6,236 nt of DNA from Solirubrobacterales bacterium 70-9. GTDB lineage: Bacteria; Actinomycetota; Thermoleophilia; Solirubrobacterales; 70-9. Every line of letters starts with the position of its first letter. Within the stretch, counting starts at the first letter, position 1. Under the pieces are notes generated by a model. The model had not been told where the DNA came from, ran no database searches, and was given only the letters and a program-made list of their open reading frames with translations. Shown here piece after piece: positions 1 to 5,889 of this stretch. Both the position numbers and the translations under genes were made by a program. The stretch spans positions 1,022 through 7,257 of the forward strand of contig MKSH01000067.1 in NCBI GenBank assembly GCA_001898095.1, in the 5' to 3' direction.

Positions 1-449
1 CGGGCGGCGAAGTCGGGGGTCATCCAGTTGAAGAAGGCGCCGTCGTAGGAGGAGCCGGCGAGGCGGCACATCCGCGGGCCCAGCGAGGCGAGGACCAGTT
101 TCACCTCGGGCAGCTTCTCGCGCAGCTCCGGCAGCGCCTCGCGCATCGCGGTGAGGGGCTTATTCGAGAAGCCGGCGCCGACGCCGAGCCAGAGCTTGCC
201 CGGGTCGAGGCCGAGGCGGTCGATGTCGGCGGCGATCGTCTCGGCGGGCTGGCGGTCGAGGGCGATCACGCCGACCCCGAGCGCCAGCGTCGGCGCGCCC
301 TTGGCGAACTCGGCGAGGGTCTCGAGGCCTTTCGCCCCCGGGTGGTCGTTCGACCACACCGAGGTGTAGCCGAGCTCCGCGCAGCGCTCGGCGAGCGGCG
401 CCGCGGCCTCGACGGGGAACCCGGCGGCGACGCCGAAGCCGCGGCTCAC
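1..449 (-). CDS. LLM-class (luciferase-like) flavin-dependent oxidoreductase, 5' part only
   Basis: This is the N-terminal 149 codons of a luciferase-like monooxygenase family protein; the 3' end lies beyond the left edge. My reverse-strand translation begins SRGFGVAAGFPVEAA after the GTG start. It contains ELGYTSVWSNDHPG (residues 26-39), a strand-like LALGVGVIALDRQP (53-66), LWLGVGAGFSNKPL (82-95) and LASLGPRMCRLAG (115-127) followed by YDGAFFNWMTP (130-140). These match the family pattern of TIM-barrel strands that bind F420 or FMN, including the usual 'LGPKMLRLAG...DGxxLNW' segment. In actinomycetes such proteins often use F420, but the cofactor and substrate cannot be told here. The GTG start at 449-447 overlaps the TGA stop of the upstream methyltransferase gene as GTGA, which supports both the start and translational coupling. 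The stretch between LGVGAG and LASLGP is only about 25 residues, shorter than in most family members, so this looks like a compact version. Confidence 0.8.
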   Translation of the reverse strand, partial: MSRGFGVAAGFPVEAAAPLAERCAELGYTSVWSNDHPGAKGLETLAEFAKGAPTLALGVGVIALDRQPAETIAADIDRLGLDPGKLWLGVGAGFSNKPLTAMREALPELREKLPEVKLVLASLGPRMCRLAGSSYDGAFFNWMTPDFAA

Positions 450-1840
450 GCCTCGCCCTGAGTCGGGCTCGGTCCCACCTTTTCCAGCAGCGCCACGCAC
501 TCGATGTGCGGGGTCTGGGGGAACATGTCGACGGGGCGCACGCGGCGGAGCTTGTAGCCGGCTTCCTCGAGCTGTTTCGCGTTCGGGGCCAGCGTGGTCG
601 GGTTGCAGGAGACGTAGACGATCCGCTTCGCCTCGCACTCGACCAGCCGCCTGACGATTTTCTGCGAGAGCCCGGCGCGCGGGGGATCGACGACGACGAC
701 GTCCGGTTTCCCGGCCTGCTCGACCAGTGGCCGCACGCCCGTGCGCGCGTTGCCGGCGAGGAACTTGGCGTTCTCGATCTTGTTGCGACGCGCGTTGCGC
801 TCGGCGTCGTCGATCGCCTCGGGGACGATCTCCAGTCCCCATACCTCGCCCGCGGCGCCCGCCATGGTCAGGCCGATCGTGCCGATCCCGCAGAAGAGGT
901 CGAAGACGCGCTCGCGGCCACTGAGGCCGGCGAACTCGATGGCCACCGCGTAGAGGCGCTCGGCCATCTCGGTGTTGGTCTGGAAGAAGGCCCCGTGGGA
1001 CATCTCGAACTGGAGGCCGCAGAGCTCCTCGTGCAGGCGCTCTTCGCCGAGCGCCCCGGTCGGGCCGTCGGTGCCGCCCGAGTCGCCCTCGATCGTCGTG
1101 TGGAGGTCGACCGGGGGGCGGGGCAGGCGCGCCGCGGTGGTCACCAGGCGGGTCTGGATCTGCCCGGTCCGCCGCCCCTCGCGGACGACGAGGTTGCGCA
1201 GCACGCCGCGCCGCGCCCGCGCATCGTAGGCCGAGACGTCCTCCATCCGCGCCCATTCGCGCACCCCGTTGCGGGCCGCGTTGCCCGTTTCGGAGGCGAG
1301 CTTGCAGTCGTCGACGTCGACGATCAGGTCCCAGCGCCCGCGCGCGTGGAAGCCGAGCGCGACGCCTTCGTCGGCGGTGCCGACGGCGCCCGCGCCGAAG
1401 GAGTACTCGAGCTTGTTGCGGTAGCGCCACTGTTCCGGGGCGGCGACGATGTCCTCCATCTCGAAGCCGTCGAGCCCGCCGATCCGGCGCAGCGCGTCCT
1501 CGACCTGAGCCTGCTTCTCGGCCAGCTGGCGCTCGTAGGGGAGGCCCTGCCAGGGGGCTCCCGGGCAGGGCTCGCCGCCGTGCGTGCAGCGGTCCGGGAC
1601 ACGGTCGGCGCCCGCCCGCAGCAGCTCGACCGCGCGCGCCTCGGCGAAGCGCTTCTTGCCTTTCGTCACCTCGGCGAGCACGCGGTCGCCCGGCAGCCCG
1701 CCCGCGACGAAGACGACGAAGCCGTCGGCGCGGGCGATCCCCCGCCCGCCGAAGGCGAGCGAGTCGATCTCCACCTCGAGCCGCTCGCCTTTGCGCGGCG
1801 CCTTCTTCGACGCCGCGTCGGTGCTCGTCCCGGCCTCCAC
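446..1840 (-). CDS. rlmD: TrmA/RlmD-family 23S rRNA (uracil-C5)-methyltransferase with TRAM domain
   Basis: A 464-residue class I SAM-dependent RNA methyltransferase that methylates carbon 5 of a uridine. By family size and layout it is RlmD-like (U1939 of 23S rRNA), but the exact target is inferred and RlmC/RlmCD- or TrmA-like specificity is not excluded. An N-terminal TRAM RNA-binding domain spans about residues 17-75. A cysteine segment follows (C85, C92, later C179). The catalytic domain has FFQTN (285-289), the SAM loop DLFCGIGTIGL (314-324), DPPRAG (385-390), the nucleophile cysteine C412 in VSCNPTT, and the general base E447 in HIECVALL. The normal C-x5-6-C-x2-C iron-sulfur motif reads CTHGGEPCPGAPWQ, so the third cysteine is alanine (A95). 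The start is GTG directly abutting the TAG stop of the upstream gene (TAG|GTG), with AGGAAA about 9 nt before it. The stop overlaps the next gene as GTGA. All catalytic residues are present, so the enzyme should be active. Confidence 0.93.
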   Translation of the reverse strand: MEAGTSTDAASKKAPRKGERLEVEIDSLAFGGRGIARADGFVVFVAGGLPGDRVLAEVTKGKKRFAEARAVELLRAGADRVPDRCTHGGEPCPGAPWQGLPYERQLAEKQAQVEDALRRIGGLDGFEMEDIVAAPEQWRYRNKLEYSFGAGAVGTADEGVALGFHARGRWDLIVDVDDCKLASETGNAARNGVREWARMEDVSAYDARARRGVLRNLVVREGRRTGQIQTRLVTTAARLPRPPVDLHTTIEGDSGGTDGPTGALGEERLHEELCGLQFEMSHGAFFQTNTEMAERLYAVAIEFAGLSGRERVFDLFCGIGTIGLTMAGAAGEVWGLEIVPEAIDDAERNARRNKIENAKFLAGNARTGVRPLVEQAGKPDVVVVDPPRAGLSQKIVRRLVECEAKRIVYVSCNPTTLAPNAKQLEEAGYKLRRVRPVDMFPQTPHIECVALLEKVGPSPTQGEA

Positions 1841-2269
1841 CTAGGGGAGTTTCCTGCGCGCCTGGCGGACCAGTTTCTCCAGCTCGGAGAGCAGCGAGTC
1901 GGTCTGTTTGCGGCCGCGTTTGAGCAGCTCGCCGATCATCTTCTCGGCGTCGCCGTGGGTCATCCGGCCGCGCTTCACGGCGTCGTCGACGACTTCCTGG
2001 ATGCGCTCGCGGGAGAGCGTGACGCTGTGCTCGAGCGAGTCACGGAATTGGGCTATGGACTTGTCGAGGCCGACCGTCGGCCGCGAGGATCTTTTGGCGC
2101 CTGATTTCGCGCCGGCTTTTTTCGTAGATTTCGGCGCAGCTTTCGCTTTCGCGCCAGCTTTTTTGGTCGATTTAGCCGCAGCTTTTTTCGCCGATTTGGC
2201 TTTTTTCGGTTTCGCTTTCGCCGATTTTTTCGCCGAAGCTTTTTTGGATTTCGGTTTCTCGTCAGCCAT
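1841..2269 (-). CDS. Small basic protein: histone-H1-like Lys/Ala tail plus phasin-like helical domain
   Basis: A 142-residue protein of unknown function. Residues 1-60 are low complexity, made of Lys, Ala, Ser and Pro with 23 lysines, and contain two copies of KSTKKAGAK (33-41 and 47-55). This composition resembles the tails of bacterial H1-like or AlgP-like DNA-binding proteins. Residues about 66-142 look like amphipathic helices (LDKSIAQFRDSLE, then RERIQEVVDDAVKRGRMT, then DAEKMIGELLKRGRKQTDSLLSELEKL). They resemble the phasin-like helical proteins of polyester-granule or nucleoid-associated type common in actinomycetes. The reading starts at ATG 2269, with AGGGGG five bases upstream; a TTG one codon earlier (2272) is too close to that site. 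All 23 tail lysines are AAA, while the domain mixes AAG and AAA. It lies directly upstream of the RNA methyltransferase with no gap. DNA, RNA or granule binding is plausible from charge, but none is shown. Confidence 0.8.
   Translation of the reverse strand: MADEKPKSKKASAKKSAKAKPKKAKSAKKAAAKSTKKAGAKAKAAPKSTKKAGAKSGAKRSSRPTVGLDKSIAQFRDSLEHSVTLSRERIQEVVDDAVKRGRMTHGDAEKMIGELLKRGRKQTDSLLSELEKLVRQARRKLP
2090..2269 (-). repeat. Low-complexity Lys/Ala-coding tract with six A6 runs
   Basis: This 5' part of the small basic gene is locally A-rich on the coding strand. It has six runs of exactly six A, seen as T6 on the plus strand at 2117-2122, 2159-2164, 2183-2188, 2201-2206, 2225-2230 and 2240-2245. 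Each is an in-frame Lys-Lys pair written AAA AAA. A nine-codon unit (KSTKKAGAK) occurs twice with synonymous differences, so the repeat is old or maintained at protein level rather than a fresh duplication. Confidence 0.8.
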
Positions 2270-2331
2270 CAACGCCCCCTGGTTCGGTCACGATTGCCGG
2301 GTTCGGGTTGTCTACCCATGCGCCGAATATC
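2270..2331. other. 62-bp intergenic gap with short repeats between two minus-strand genes
   Basis: Plus-strand coordinates: a small inverted repeat GGGT-TGTCT-ACCC lies at 2305-2317. A direct repeat GGTTCGG occurs at 2281-2287 and again at 2300-2306. The hairpin is short and has no T-run, so it does not look like a terminator. The gap is long enough for a promoter of the three-gene unit downstream, but I see no convincing -35/-10 pair. A repressor site is possible but unsupported. Confidence 0.3.
2275..2280 (-). promoter_or_regulatory. Shine-Dalgarno site deciding the ATG start of the small basic protein
   Basis: The coding strand reads AGGGGG, five bases, then ATG at 2269-2267. The in-frame TTG at 2272-2270 would leave only two bases, so the ATG is the better start. 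Confidence 0.6.
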
Positions 2332-3174
2332 TCAATTTGCGAGGACCGGCGGGTCGTCTTTCGCGAAGCGCGCCTCGACCGGTGCGTGATCGGAGAGGCG
2401 GAGCGCCTTGCCGTGGAGCCGCAGCTCGCGCCGCTCCGCCGGCCACTGTGCGGGCGCGGCGACGATATCGAGGCCGCGCACGAGGACGTGGTCGATCGCC
2501 TTCGGCCCGGTGACCGGCGAGTCGAGCCCGAACTCCGCCGCGAGCCTCGCGAAGGGCTCCGGGTCCTCGGCCGGCCGCAGGTTCAGGTCGCCGCCGAAGA
2601 TCAGCGGCGCGTCGCCGGCCCACTCGCTCGCCGCACGCACGGCCCGCATCACGTCCTCGACCGCGAACACGGGCACGTCGTTCGTCGCGTGCAGGTTCGC
2701 GATGCAGACGCCCGACGCGGTCCGGGTGAAGGCCATCGCCCGTCGCTCGGGATCGCCCGCGTGGATCTCCAGCTCGCGCATCTCGGCGATCCCGCCGAGC
2801 TTCCCCGGCACCCGCACCAGCGTCGTGTTCGAGCCGCCCTCGGCGGAGGCCATCAGGTCCGGGTTCTGCCGCGCCAACATGGCCCGCCAGAAGCCGAGCT
2901 CGTTGCGCGAGGTGAAGACCCGGTGGTACTCGGCGCCGCTCGCCCGTGCCAGCGGCCCGGCGAAGCGCGGCGGGCACTCCTGCAGCATCGCCACGTCCCA
3001 GGCCGCCGAGGAGAGCAGGGTGGCGAACTCGGCGGTGAGGTCGCGGTTCACCTGGACGTGGGTCTCGTTCGACTCGTCGAGCCGCAGCAGGCGGGAGCGC
3101 CAGCTGCGCAGGTCGGCGTCGGGCGGGAAGTCGCGGCCGTGGAAGAGGTTCCAGCAAAGGACTGTCAGCTCCAT
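2332..3174 (-). CDS. Endonuclease/exonuclease/phosphatase (EEP) family hydrolase
   Basis: A 280-residue cytoplasmic protein with no signal peptide or membrane segment. It carries the full metal-dependent phosphodiesterase motif set of the EEP (DNase I/exonuclease III) fold: CWNLFHG with N9, MLQE with E66, ANLH with N160 and H162, GGDLN with D196 and N198, IDHV with D228 and H229, and the C-terminal SDHAPV with catalytic D262/H263. These correspond to the metal-binding Asn/Glu, the catalytic His and the final Asp-His pair, so it should hydrolyse a phosphodiester or phosphomonoester. The substrate (DNA, RNA, a nucleotide or a phospholipid) cannot be told. ATG at 3174 has GGGAG seven bases upstream, and the protein begins right at the first conserved strand. 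It is first in the minus-strand cluster and is divergent from argF across 53 bp; the next gene is 62 bp downstream, so co-transcription is possible but not certain. Confidence 0.85.
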   Translation of the reverse strand: MELTVLCWNLFHGRDFPPDADLRSWRSRLLRLDESNETHVQVNRDLTAEFATLLSSAAWDVAMLQECPPRFAGPLARASGAEYHRVFTSRNELGFWRAMLARQNPDLMASAEGGSNTTLVRVPGKLGGIAEMRELEIHAGDPERRAMAFTRTASGVCIANLHATNDVPVFAVEDVMRAVRAASEWAGDAPLIFGGDLNLRPAEDPEPFARLAAEFGLDSPVTGPKAIDHVLVRGLDIVAAPAQWPAERRELRLHGKALRLSDHAPVEARFAKDDPPVLAN

Positions 3175-3227
3175 CGATCGGCTCCCGGGCAGGCGGTAGT
3201 GGACTTCACGTCCGTAGTATCGGCGCC
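3175..3227. promoter_or_regulatory. Divergent intergenic region between the EEP gene and argF, with palindromic element
   Basis: Only 53 bp must serve both directions. It contains overlapping imperfect palindromes: GTGGA-C-TTCAC at 3199-3209 (four of five arm pairs) and GGAC-N5-GTCC at 3201-3213. There is also a GTAGT direct repeat at 3196-3200 and 3214-3218. Their position just upstream of the argF -10-like hexamer would suit a repressor such as ArgR, but the sequence does not obviously fit the classical ARG box, so the regulator is unassigned. Confidence 0.35.
3215..3220 (+). promoter_or_regulatory. Candidate -10 hexamer of argF, implying a leaderless transcript
   Basis: TAGTAT fits the actinomycete TANNNT -10 pattern. 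A start about seven bases downstream would fall at 3227-3228, on the TTG start codon itself. No good -35 hexamer is visible at 16-18 bp spacing (GGCGGT at 17 bp), so this is a candidate only. Confidence 0.45.
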
Positions 3228-4121
3228 TTGAAGCGAGACTTCCTCACCGGCGAAGAGCTGGGCGCCTTCGAGCTGGAGCGCCTGCTCGACCGTGCCGCCG
3301 ACCTGAAAGCGGGCCACGACCCCGCGCGCAAGGGCGGCCGCCTCGGCGCCGAGTCGCTGGCCGGGCGCTCCGTCGCCCTCGTCTTCGAGCGGCCCTCGAC
3401 CCGCACCCGGATCTCCTTCGACGTCGGCGTCTACGAGCTCGGCGGCCACCCGGTGGTCCTGCGCGGGGACGAAATGCAGCTCTCCCGCGGCGAGTCGATC
3501 GCCGACACCGCCCAGGTCCTCTCGCGGATGGTCGACGCGGTGGTGATCCGCTCCGGGTCCCACCAGCGGGTCGTCGAGTTGGCCGCCGCCGCCGACGTCC
3601 CGGTGATCAACGCGCTCACCCCGCTCCACCATCCCTGCCAGGCGATCGCCGACCTGCTGACCCTGCGGGAGCGCTTCGGCGACCTCTCCGGCCTGCGCCT
3701 CGCCTACGTCGGCGACGGCAACAACGTGGCGCGGTCGCTGGCGATCCTCGGCGAGCTCGCCGGGGTCGAAGTCGTCGTCGCCGCGCCCGCCGACTACCAG
3801 CTGGAGGAGGCGCACGGGGTGAAGCTGACCAACGACCCGCGCGCCGCCGCCGACGGTGCAGACGCCCTCTACACCGACGTCTGGGTCAGCATGGGCGACG
3901 AAGACGAGGAGCGCCGGCGCAAGGACCTCGCCCCGTTCCGGCTCGACGCCGACCTCGTCGCCGCGGCCAAGGATTCGGCGATCGTCCTCCACTGCCTGCC
4001 CGCCCACCCGGGCGACGAGATCACCGCCGAGGTCCTCTACGGCCCGCAGTCGGCGGTCTTCGACCAGGCGGAGAACCGCCTGCACGCGCAGAAGGCGCTG
4101 CTCGAGCTGCTGCTCGGCTGA
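3228..4121 (+). CDS. argF: Ornithine carbamoyltransferase
   Basis: A 297-residue enzyme that joins carbamoyl phosphate and ornithine to citrulline, the sixth step of arginine synthesis; it works in the cytoplasm, usually as a trimer. Key motifs are present: the carbamoyl-phosphate loop STRTR (57-61), HPCQ (135-138), VGDGNN (161-166), the ornithine-loop DVWVSMG (217-223), HCLPAH (255-260) with the catalytic Cys256, and NRLHAQ (283-288). The length is normal for the family. The start is TTG at 3228: KRDFLTGEELGAFEL aligns with the usual family N-terminus (RHFLs...dl), and no ATG or GTG lies just upstream in frame. There is no Shine-Dalgarno site, but TAGTAT at 3215-3220 could give a leaderless message. 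No other arginine gene lies in the window, so argF is separated from argG/argH/argB here. An anabolic rather than catabolic (arcB) role is inferred from the absence of arcA/arcC neighbours. Confidence 0.96.
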   Translation: MKRDFLTGEELGAFELERLLDRAADLKAGHDPARKGGRLGAESLAGRSVALVFERPSTRTRISFDVGVYELGGHPVVLRGDEMQLSRGESIADTAQVLSRMVDAVVIRSGSHQRVVELAAAADVPVINALTPLHHPCQAIADLLTLRERFGDLSGLRLAYVGDGNNVARSLAILGELAGVEVVVAAPADYQLEEAHGVKLTNDPRAAADGADALYTDVWVSMGDEDEERRRKDLAPFRLDADLVAAAKDSAIVLHCLPAHPGDEITAEVLYGPQSAVFDQAENRLHAQKALLELLLG

Positions 4122-4172
4122 GCGCCGCGTCGAGCCCTTCAGGTCAGCCGGGTAGGGTCCGCGGGGACGCTC

Positions 4173-4967
4173 GTGTACCCGGAGATCCACATCGGCCCGG
4201 CCACCCTGCAGACCTTCGGGCTCTGCTTCGCGCTCGCCTTCCTCGCCGCGGGGGCGCTGGTCTGGAAGCGCTTCGGGGAGCTCGGCAAGCCGCACGACTG
4301 GGGCTACGAGATGGGGTTCGCGGCGCTGGTCGGCGGCCTCGTCGGCTCGCGCGTCTACTTCGTCGCGCAGAACTACTCGGAAGTGAAGGGGGACGTGGTC
4401 GGCAGCATCTTCAGCGGCTCCGGGCTGGTCTGGTACGGGGGCGCGATCGGCGGCGCGCTGGCGGTGATCCTCTGGGCCTGGTGGCGCGGCTTCCTCAACC
4501 TGACCCTGCTCGACGTGGCGGCGCCGGCGCTGGCGCTCGGCTACGCGCTCGGCCGCTGCGGCTGCCAGATGGCCGGCGACGGCGACTACGGCAAGCCCTG
4601 GAACGGGCCGTGGGCGATGGCCTACCCGCACGGGACCGTGCCGACGAAGGTGCCGGTGCAGCCGACGCCGGTCTACGAGACGCTGGCGATGGGGCTCGGC
4701 GCCTGGTTCCTCTGGCAGCTGCGCGACCGCGTGCGGGCCGGCTGCCTCTTTGCGATCTACCTGATCTACGCCGGGACGGAGCGCTTCCTGATCGAGTTCC
4801 TGCGCCGCAACACGACCGATTCCGCGGGCCTGACGACCGCCCAGATCGAGAGCCTGGTGATGATGATCGCCGGAGTTCTCTGGCTCGCTATCGTGGTACA
4901 GCGCCACGGCGGCATCGGCCGTCCCCTGGCGAGCCAGTCGAACGAAACTCTGCAGCCCGCTTCCTGA
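4173..4967 (+). CDS. lgt: Prolipoprotein diacylglyceryl transferase (divergent active-site subfamily)
   Basis: A 264-residue inner-membrane enzyme that moves diacylglycerol from phosphatidylglycerol to the lipobox cysteine of prelipoproteins. I count about seven hydrophobic segments (roughly residues 13-31, 46-65, 84-104, 110-128, 170-184, 190-208, 226-242). Family landmarks are the N-terminal YPEIHIGPATLQTFGL, GLVGSRVYF (54-62), VWYGGAIGG (86-94), the signature region GRCGCQMAGDGDYG (127-140), PTPVYE (164-169) and the C-terminal ERFLIEFLRRN (203-213). Compared with E. coli Lgt, the His of the HGG motif is Tyr88, the signature Asn is Cys131, and the acidic signature residue is Asp; the Arg (R128) and the C-terminal Arg/Glu remain. 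This matches a divergent but recognisable subfamily rather than a broken gene. The start is GTG at 4173 with GGGGAC a few bases upstream. It lies 51 bp after argF; TAGGGT at 4153-4158 could be a -10, so transcription separate from argF is possible. Confidence 0.9.
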   Translation: MYPEIHIGPATLQTFGLCFALAFLAAGALVWKRFGELGKPHDWGYEMGFAALVGGLVGSRVYFVAQNYSEVKGDVVGSIFSGSGLVWYGGAIGGALAVILWAWWRGFLNLTLLDVAAPALALGYALGRCGCQMAGDGDYGKPWNGPWAMAYPHGTVPTKVPVQPTPVYETLAMGLGAWFLWQLRDRVRAGCLFAIYLIYAGTERFLIEFLRRNTTDSAGLTTAQIESLVMMIAGVLWLAIVVQRHGGIGRPLASQSNETLQPAS

Positions 4968-5040
4968 GCCGAATCTCGGTACCATATAGGGCATACGCAA
5001 GAGTTCTAGAGCGGTCAAACAACGAGAGGATAGGCGGGGC
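4968..5040 (+). promoter_or_regulatory. Possible promoter/leader of the prmC-lysS pair
   Basis: This 73-bp gap is less GC-rich than its surroundings. It holds TACCAT (4980-4985, TANNNT-like) and TATAGG (4985-4990), with GAGAGGA (5024-5030) and GGCGGGG (5033-5039) before the ATG as possible ribosome-binding sequences. No clear -35 is seen and no terminator hairpin follows lgt, so read-through from lgt is equally possible. Confidence 0.3.
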
Positions 5041-5889
5041 ATGTCGCCTGTAGACACTGAGAAGCAGGAGGGACCTTCGGCGCGCACGATCAGCGCGCTG
5101 GTCGACGACGCGGCCGAGCGGTTCGCAGCGGTGGGGATCGATACGCCGCGCGAGGACGCCGAAGCGATCGTCGCCGATTCGCTGGGGGTCGCACCGAAAG
5201 AGCTCTCTGCCGACAGTGCCGACGACGTCTCGGCGGAGGTGGCCGAGGACGTCGAGAACAAGGTGAAGCGGCGCCTCGAACGCGATCCGCTCGCCTACGT
5301 GCTCGGCCGGGCGCCGTTCCGCAACCTCGAGGTCGCGGTCGACGAGCGGGTGCTGTGGCCGCGCCAGGAGACCGAGCTGCTGGTCGAGATCGCGGTCGCG
5401 AAGCTGCCGCAGGGCGCCCGCGTCCATGAGGTCGGCACCGGCTCCGGGGCGATCGCGCTGGCGCTGATGTCGGAGCGTCCCGACCTGGTCATCACCGCGT
5501 CGGACCTCTCGCCGGAGGCGGCGGAAGCGGCGCGCGAGAACGCCGAGCGCCTCGGCATGGACCTCGACGTGCGGGTCGCGCGGGGCTACCCGGACGACCT
5601 CGGCGAGGTCGACATGGTGATCGCCAACCTCCCTTACGTCACCGACGACACCATCTTCGAGCGCTCGCCGGAGATCCAGCACGAGCCGCGCATCGCGGTC
5701 ACCGCCGACTGCGGCGAGGACGGGCTCGGCGTGATCCGGGGCTTGATCGCGGAAACGCCGTCCGGCACGCTGATGGTGATGGAGCACGACACGCACCACG
5801 GCCCGGCGATGCAGGAGCTGCTGAACGAGGCGGAAACCCTGCGCGACTACGAGGGCAACGAGCGGGCCAGCGTCGGCAAGGCGCCGTGA
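5041..5889 (+). CDS. prmC: PrmC/HemK-family protein-(glutamine-N5) methyltransferase with NLPY motif
   Basis: A 282-residue SAM-dependent methylase. Family members methylate the glutamine of the GGQ loop of peptide-release factors, tuning translation termination. An N-terminal helical domain (about 15-95, with RRLERDPLAYVLGRAPF at 77-93) is followed by LWPRQETELLVE (105-116, the PrmC linker motif, usually RPETE), the SAM loop VHEVGTGSGAIAL (128-140), acidic D155 in ASDLSPEA, motif IV NLPY (196-199), DGLGVIRGLI (227-236) and the C-terminal RDYEGNERASVGK (268-280). The layout and C-terminus are clearly PrmC. Motif IV is NLPY, not the near-invariant NPPY, and RPETE is RQETE. It could be the true PrmC or a paralogue with another substrate; prfA, the usual neighbour, is not in the window. 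ATG at 5041 has a GGCGGGG stretch before it. The stop overlaps lysS as GTGA, implying coupled translation. Confidence 0.85.
   Translation: MSPVDTEKQEGPSARTISALVDDAAERFAAVGIDTPREDAEAIVADSLGVAPKELSADSADDVSAEVAEDVENKVKRRLERDPLAYVLGRAPFRNLEVAVDERVLWPRQETELLVEIAVAKLPQGARVHEVGTGSGAIALALMSERPDLVITASDLSPEAAEAARENAERLGMDLDVRVARGYPDDLGEVDMVIANLPYVTDDTIFERSPEIQHEPRIAVTADCGEDGLGVIRGLIAETPSGTLMVMEHDTHHGPAMQELLNEAETLRDYEGNERASVGKAP

Noticed and set aside
506..2104. 532-codon plus-strand open frame opposite the RNA methyltransferase
   Set aside because: It is the antisense shadow of a gene with full catalytic motifs. Its translation is rich in Arg, Ala, Gly, Asp and Val with no recognisable domain; long antisense frames are expected at this GC content.
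2117..2245. A6 runs as programmed -1 frameshift sites
   Set aside because: The zero frame is AAA AAA Gxx, not the xxA AAA AAG arrangement of the classical slippery site, and no downstream stimulatory structure or useful alternative frame was identified. Unprogrammed slippage remains possible.
2270..2272. TTG start one codon upstream for the small basic protein
   Set aside because: It lies only two bases after the AGGGGG site; the ATG at 2269 has better spacing.
2305..2317. GGGT-N5-ACCC hairpin as a terminator after the EEP gene
   Set aside because: The stem is only four pairs and no T-run follows in the minus-strand direction.
2308..3231. 307-codon plus-strand open frame opposite the EEP gene
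   Set aside because: It is the shadow of an EEP protein with all metal-binding motifs; the translation is His/Arg/Asp-rich without domains.
4125..4164. CCGCG/CGCGG arms between argF and lgt as a terminator
   Set aside because: The arms are five bases with a loop of about 30 and no T-run; chance pairing is likely at this GC content.
3165..5261. 698-codon minus-strand open frame opposite argF and lgt
   Set aside because: It spans two well-identified genes and their intergenic gap on the other strand, and its composition is typical of a high-GC shadow.
4888..5799. 303-codon minus-strand open frame opposite prmC
   Set aside because: It is a shadow of the methylase, with no family resemblance and no plausible start context.
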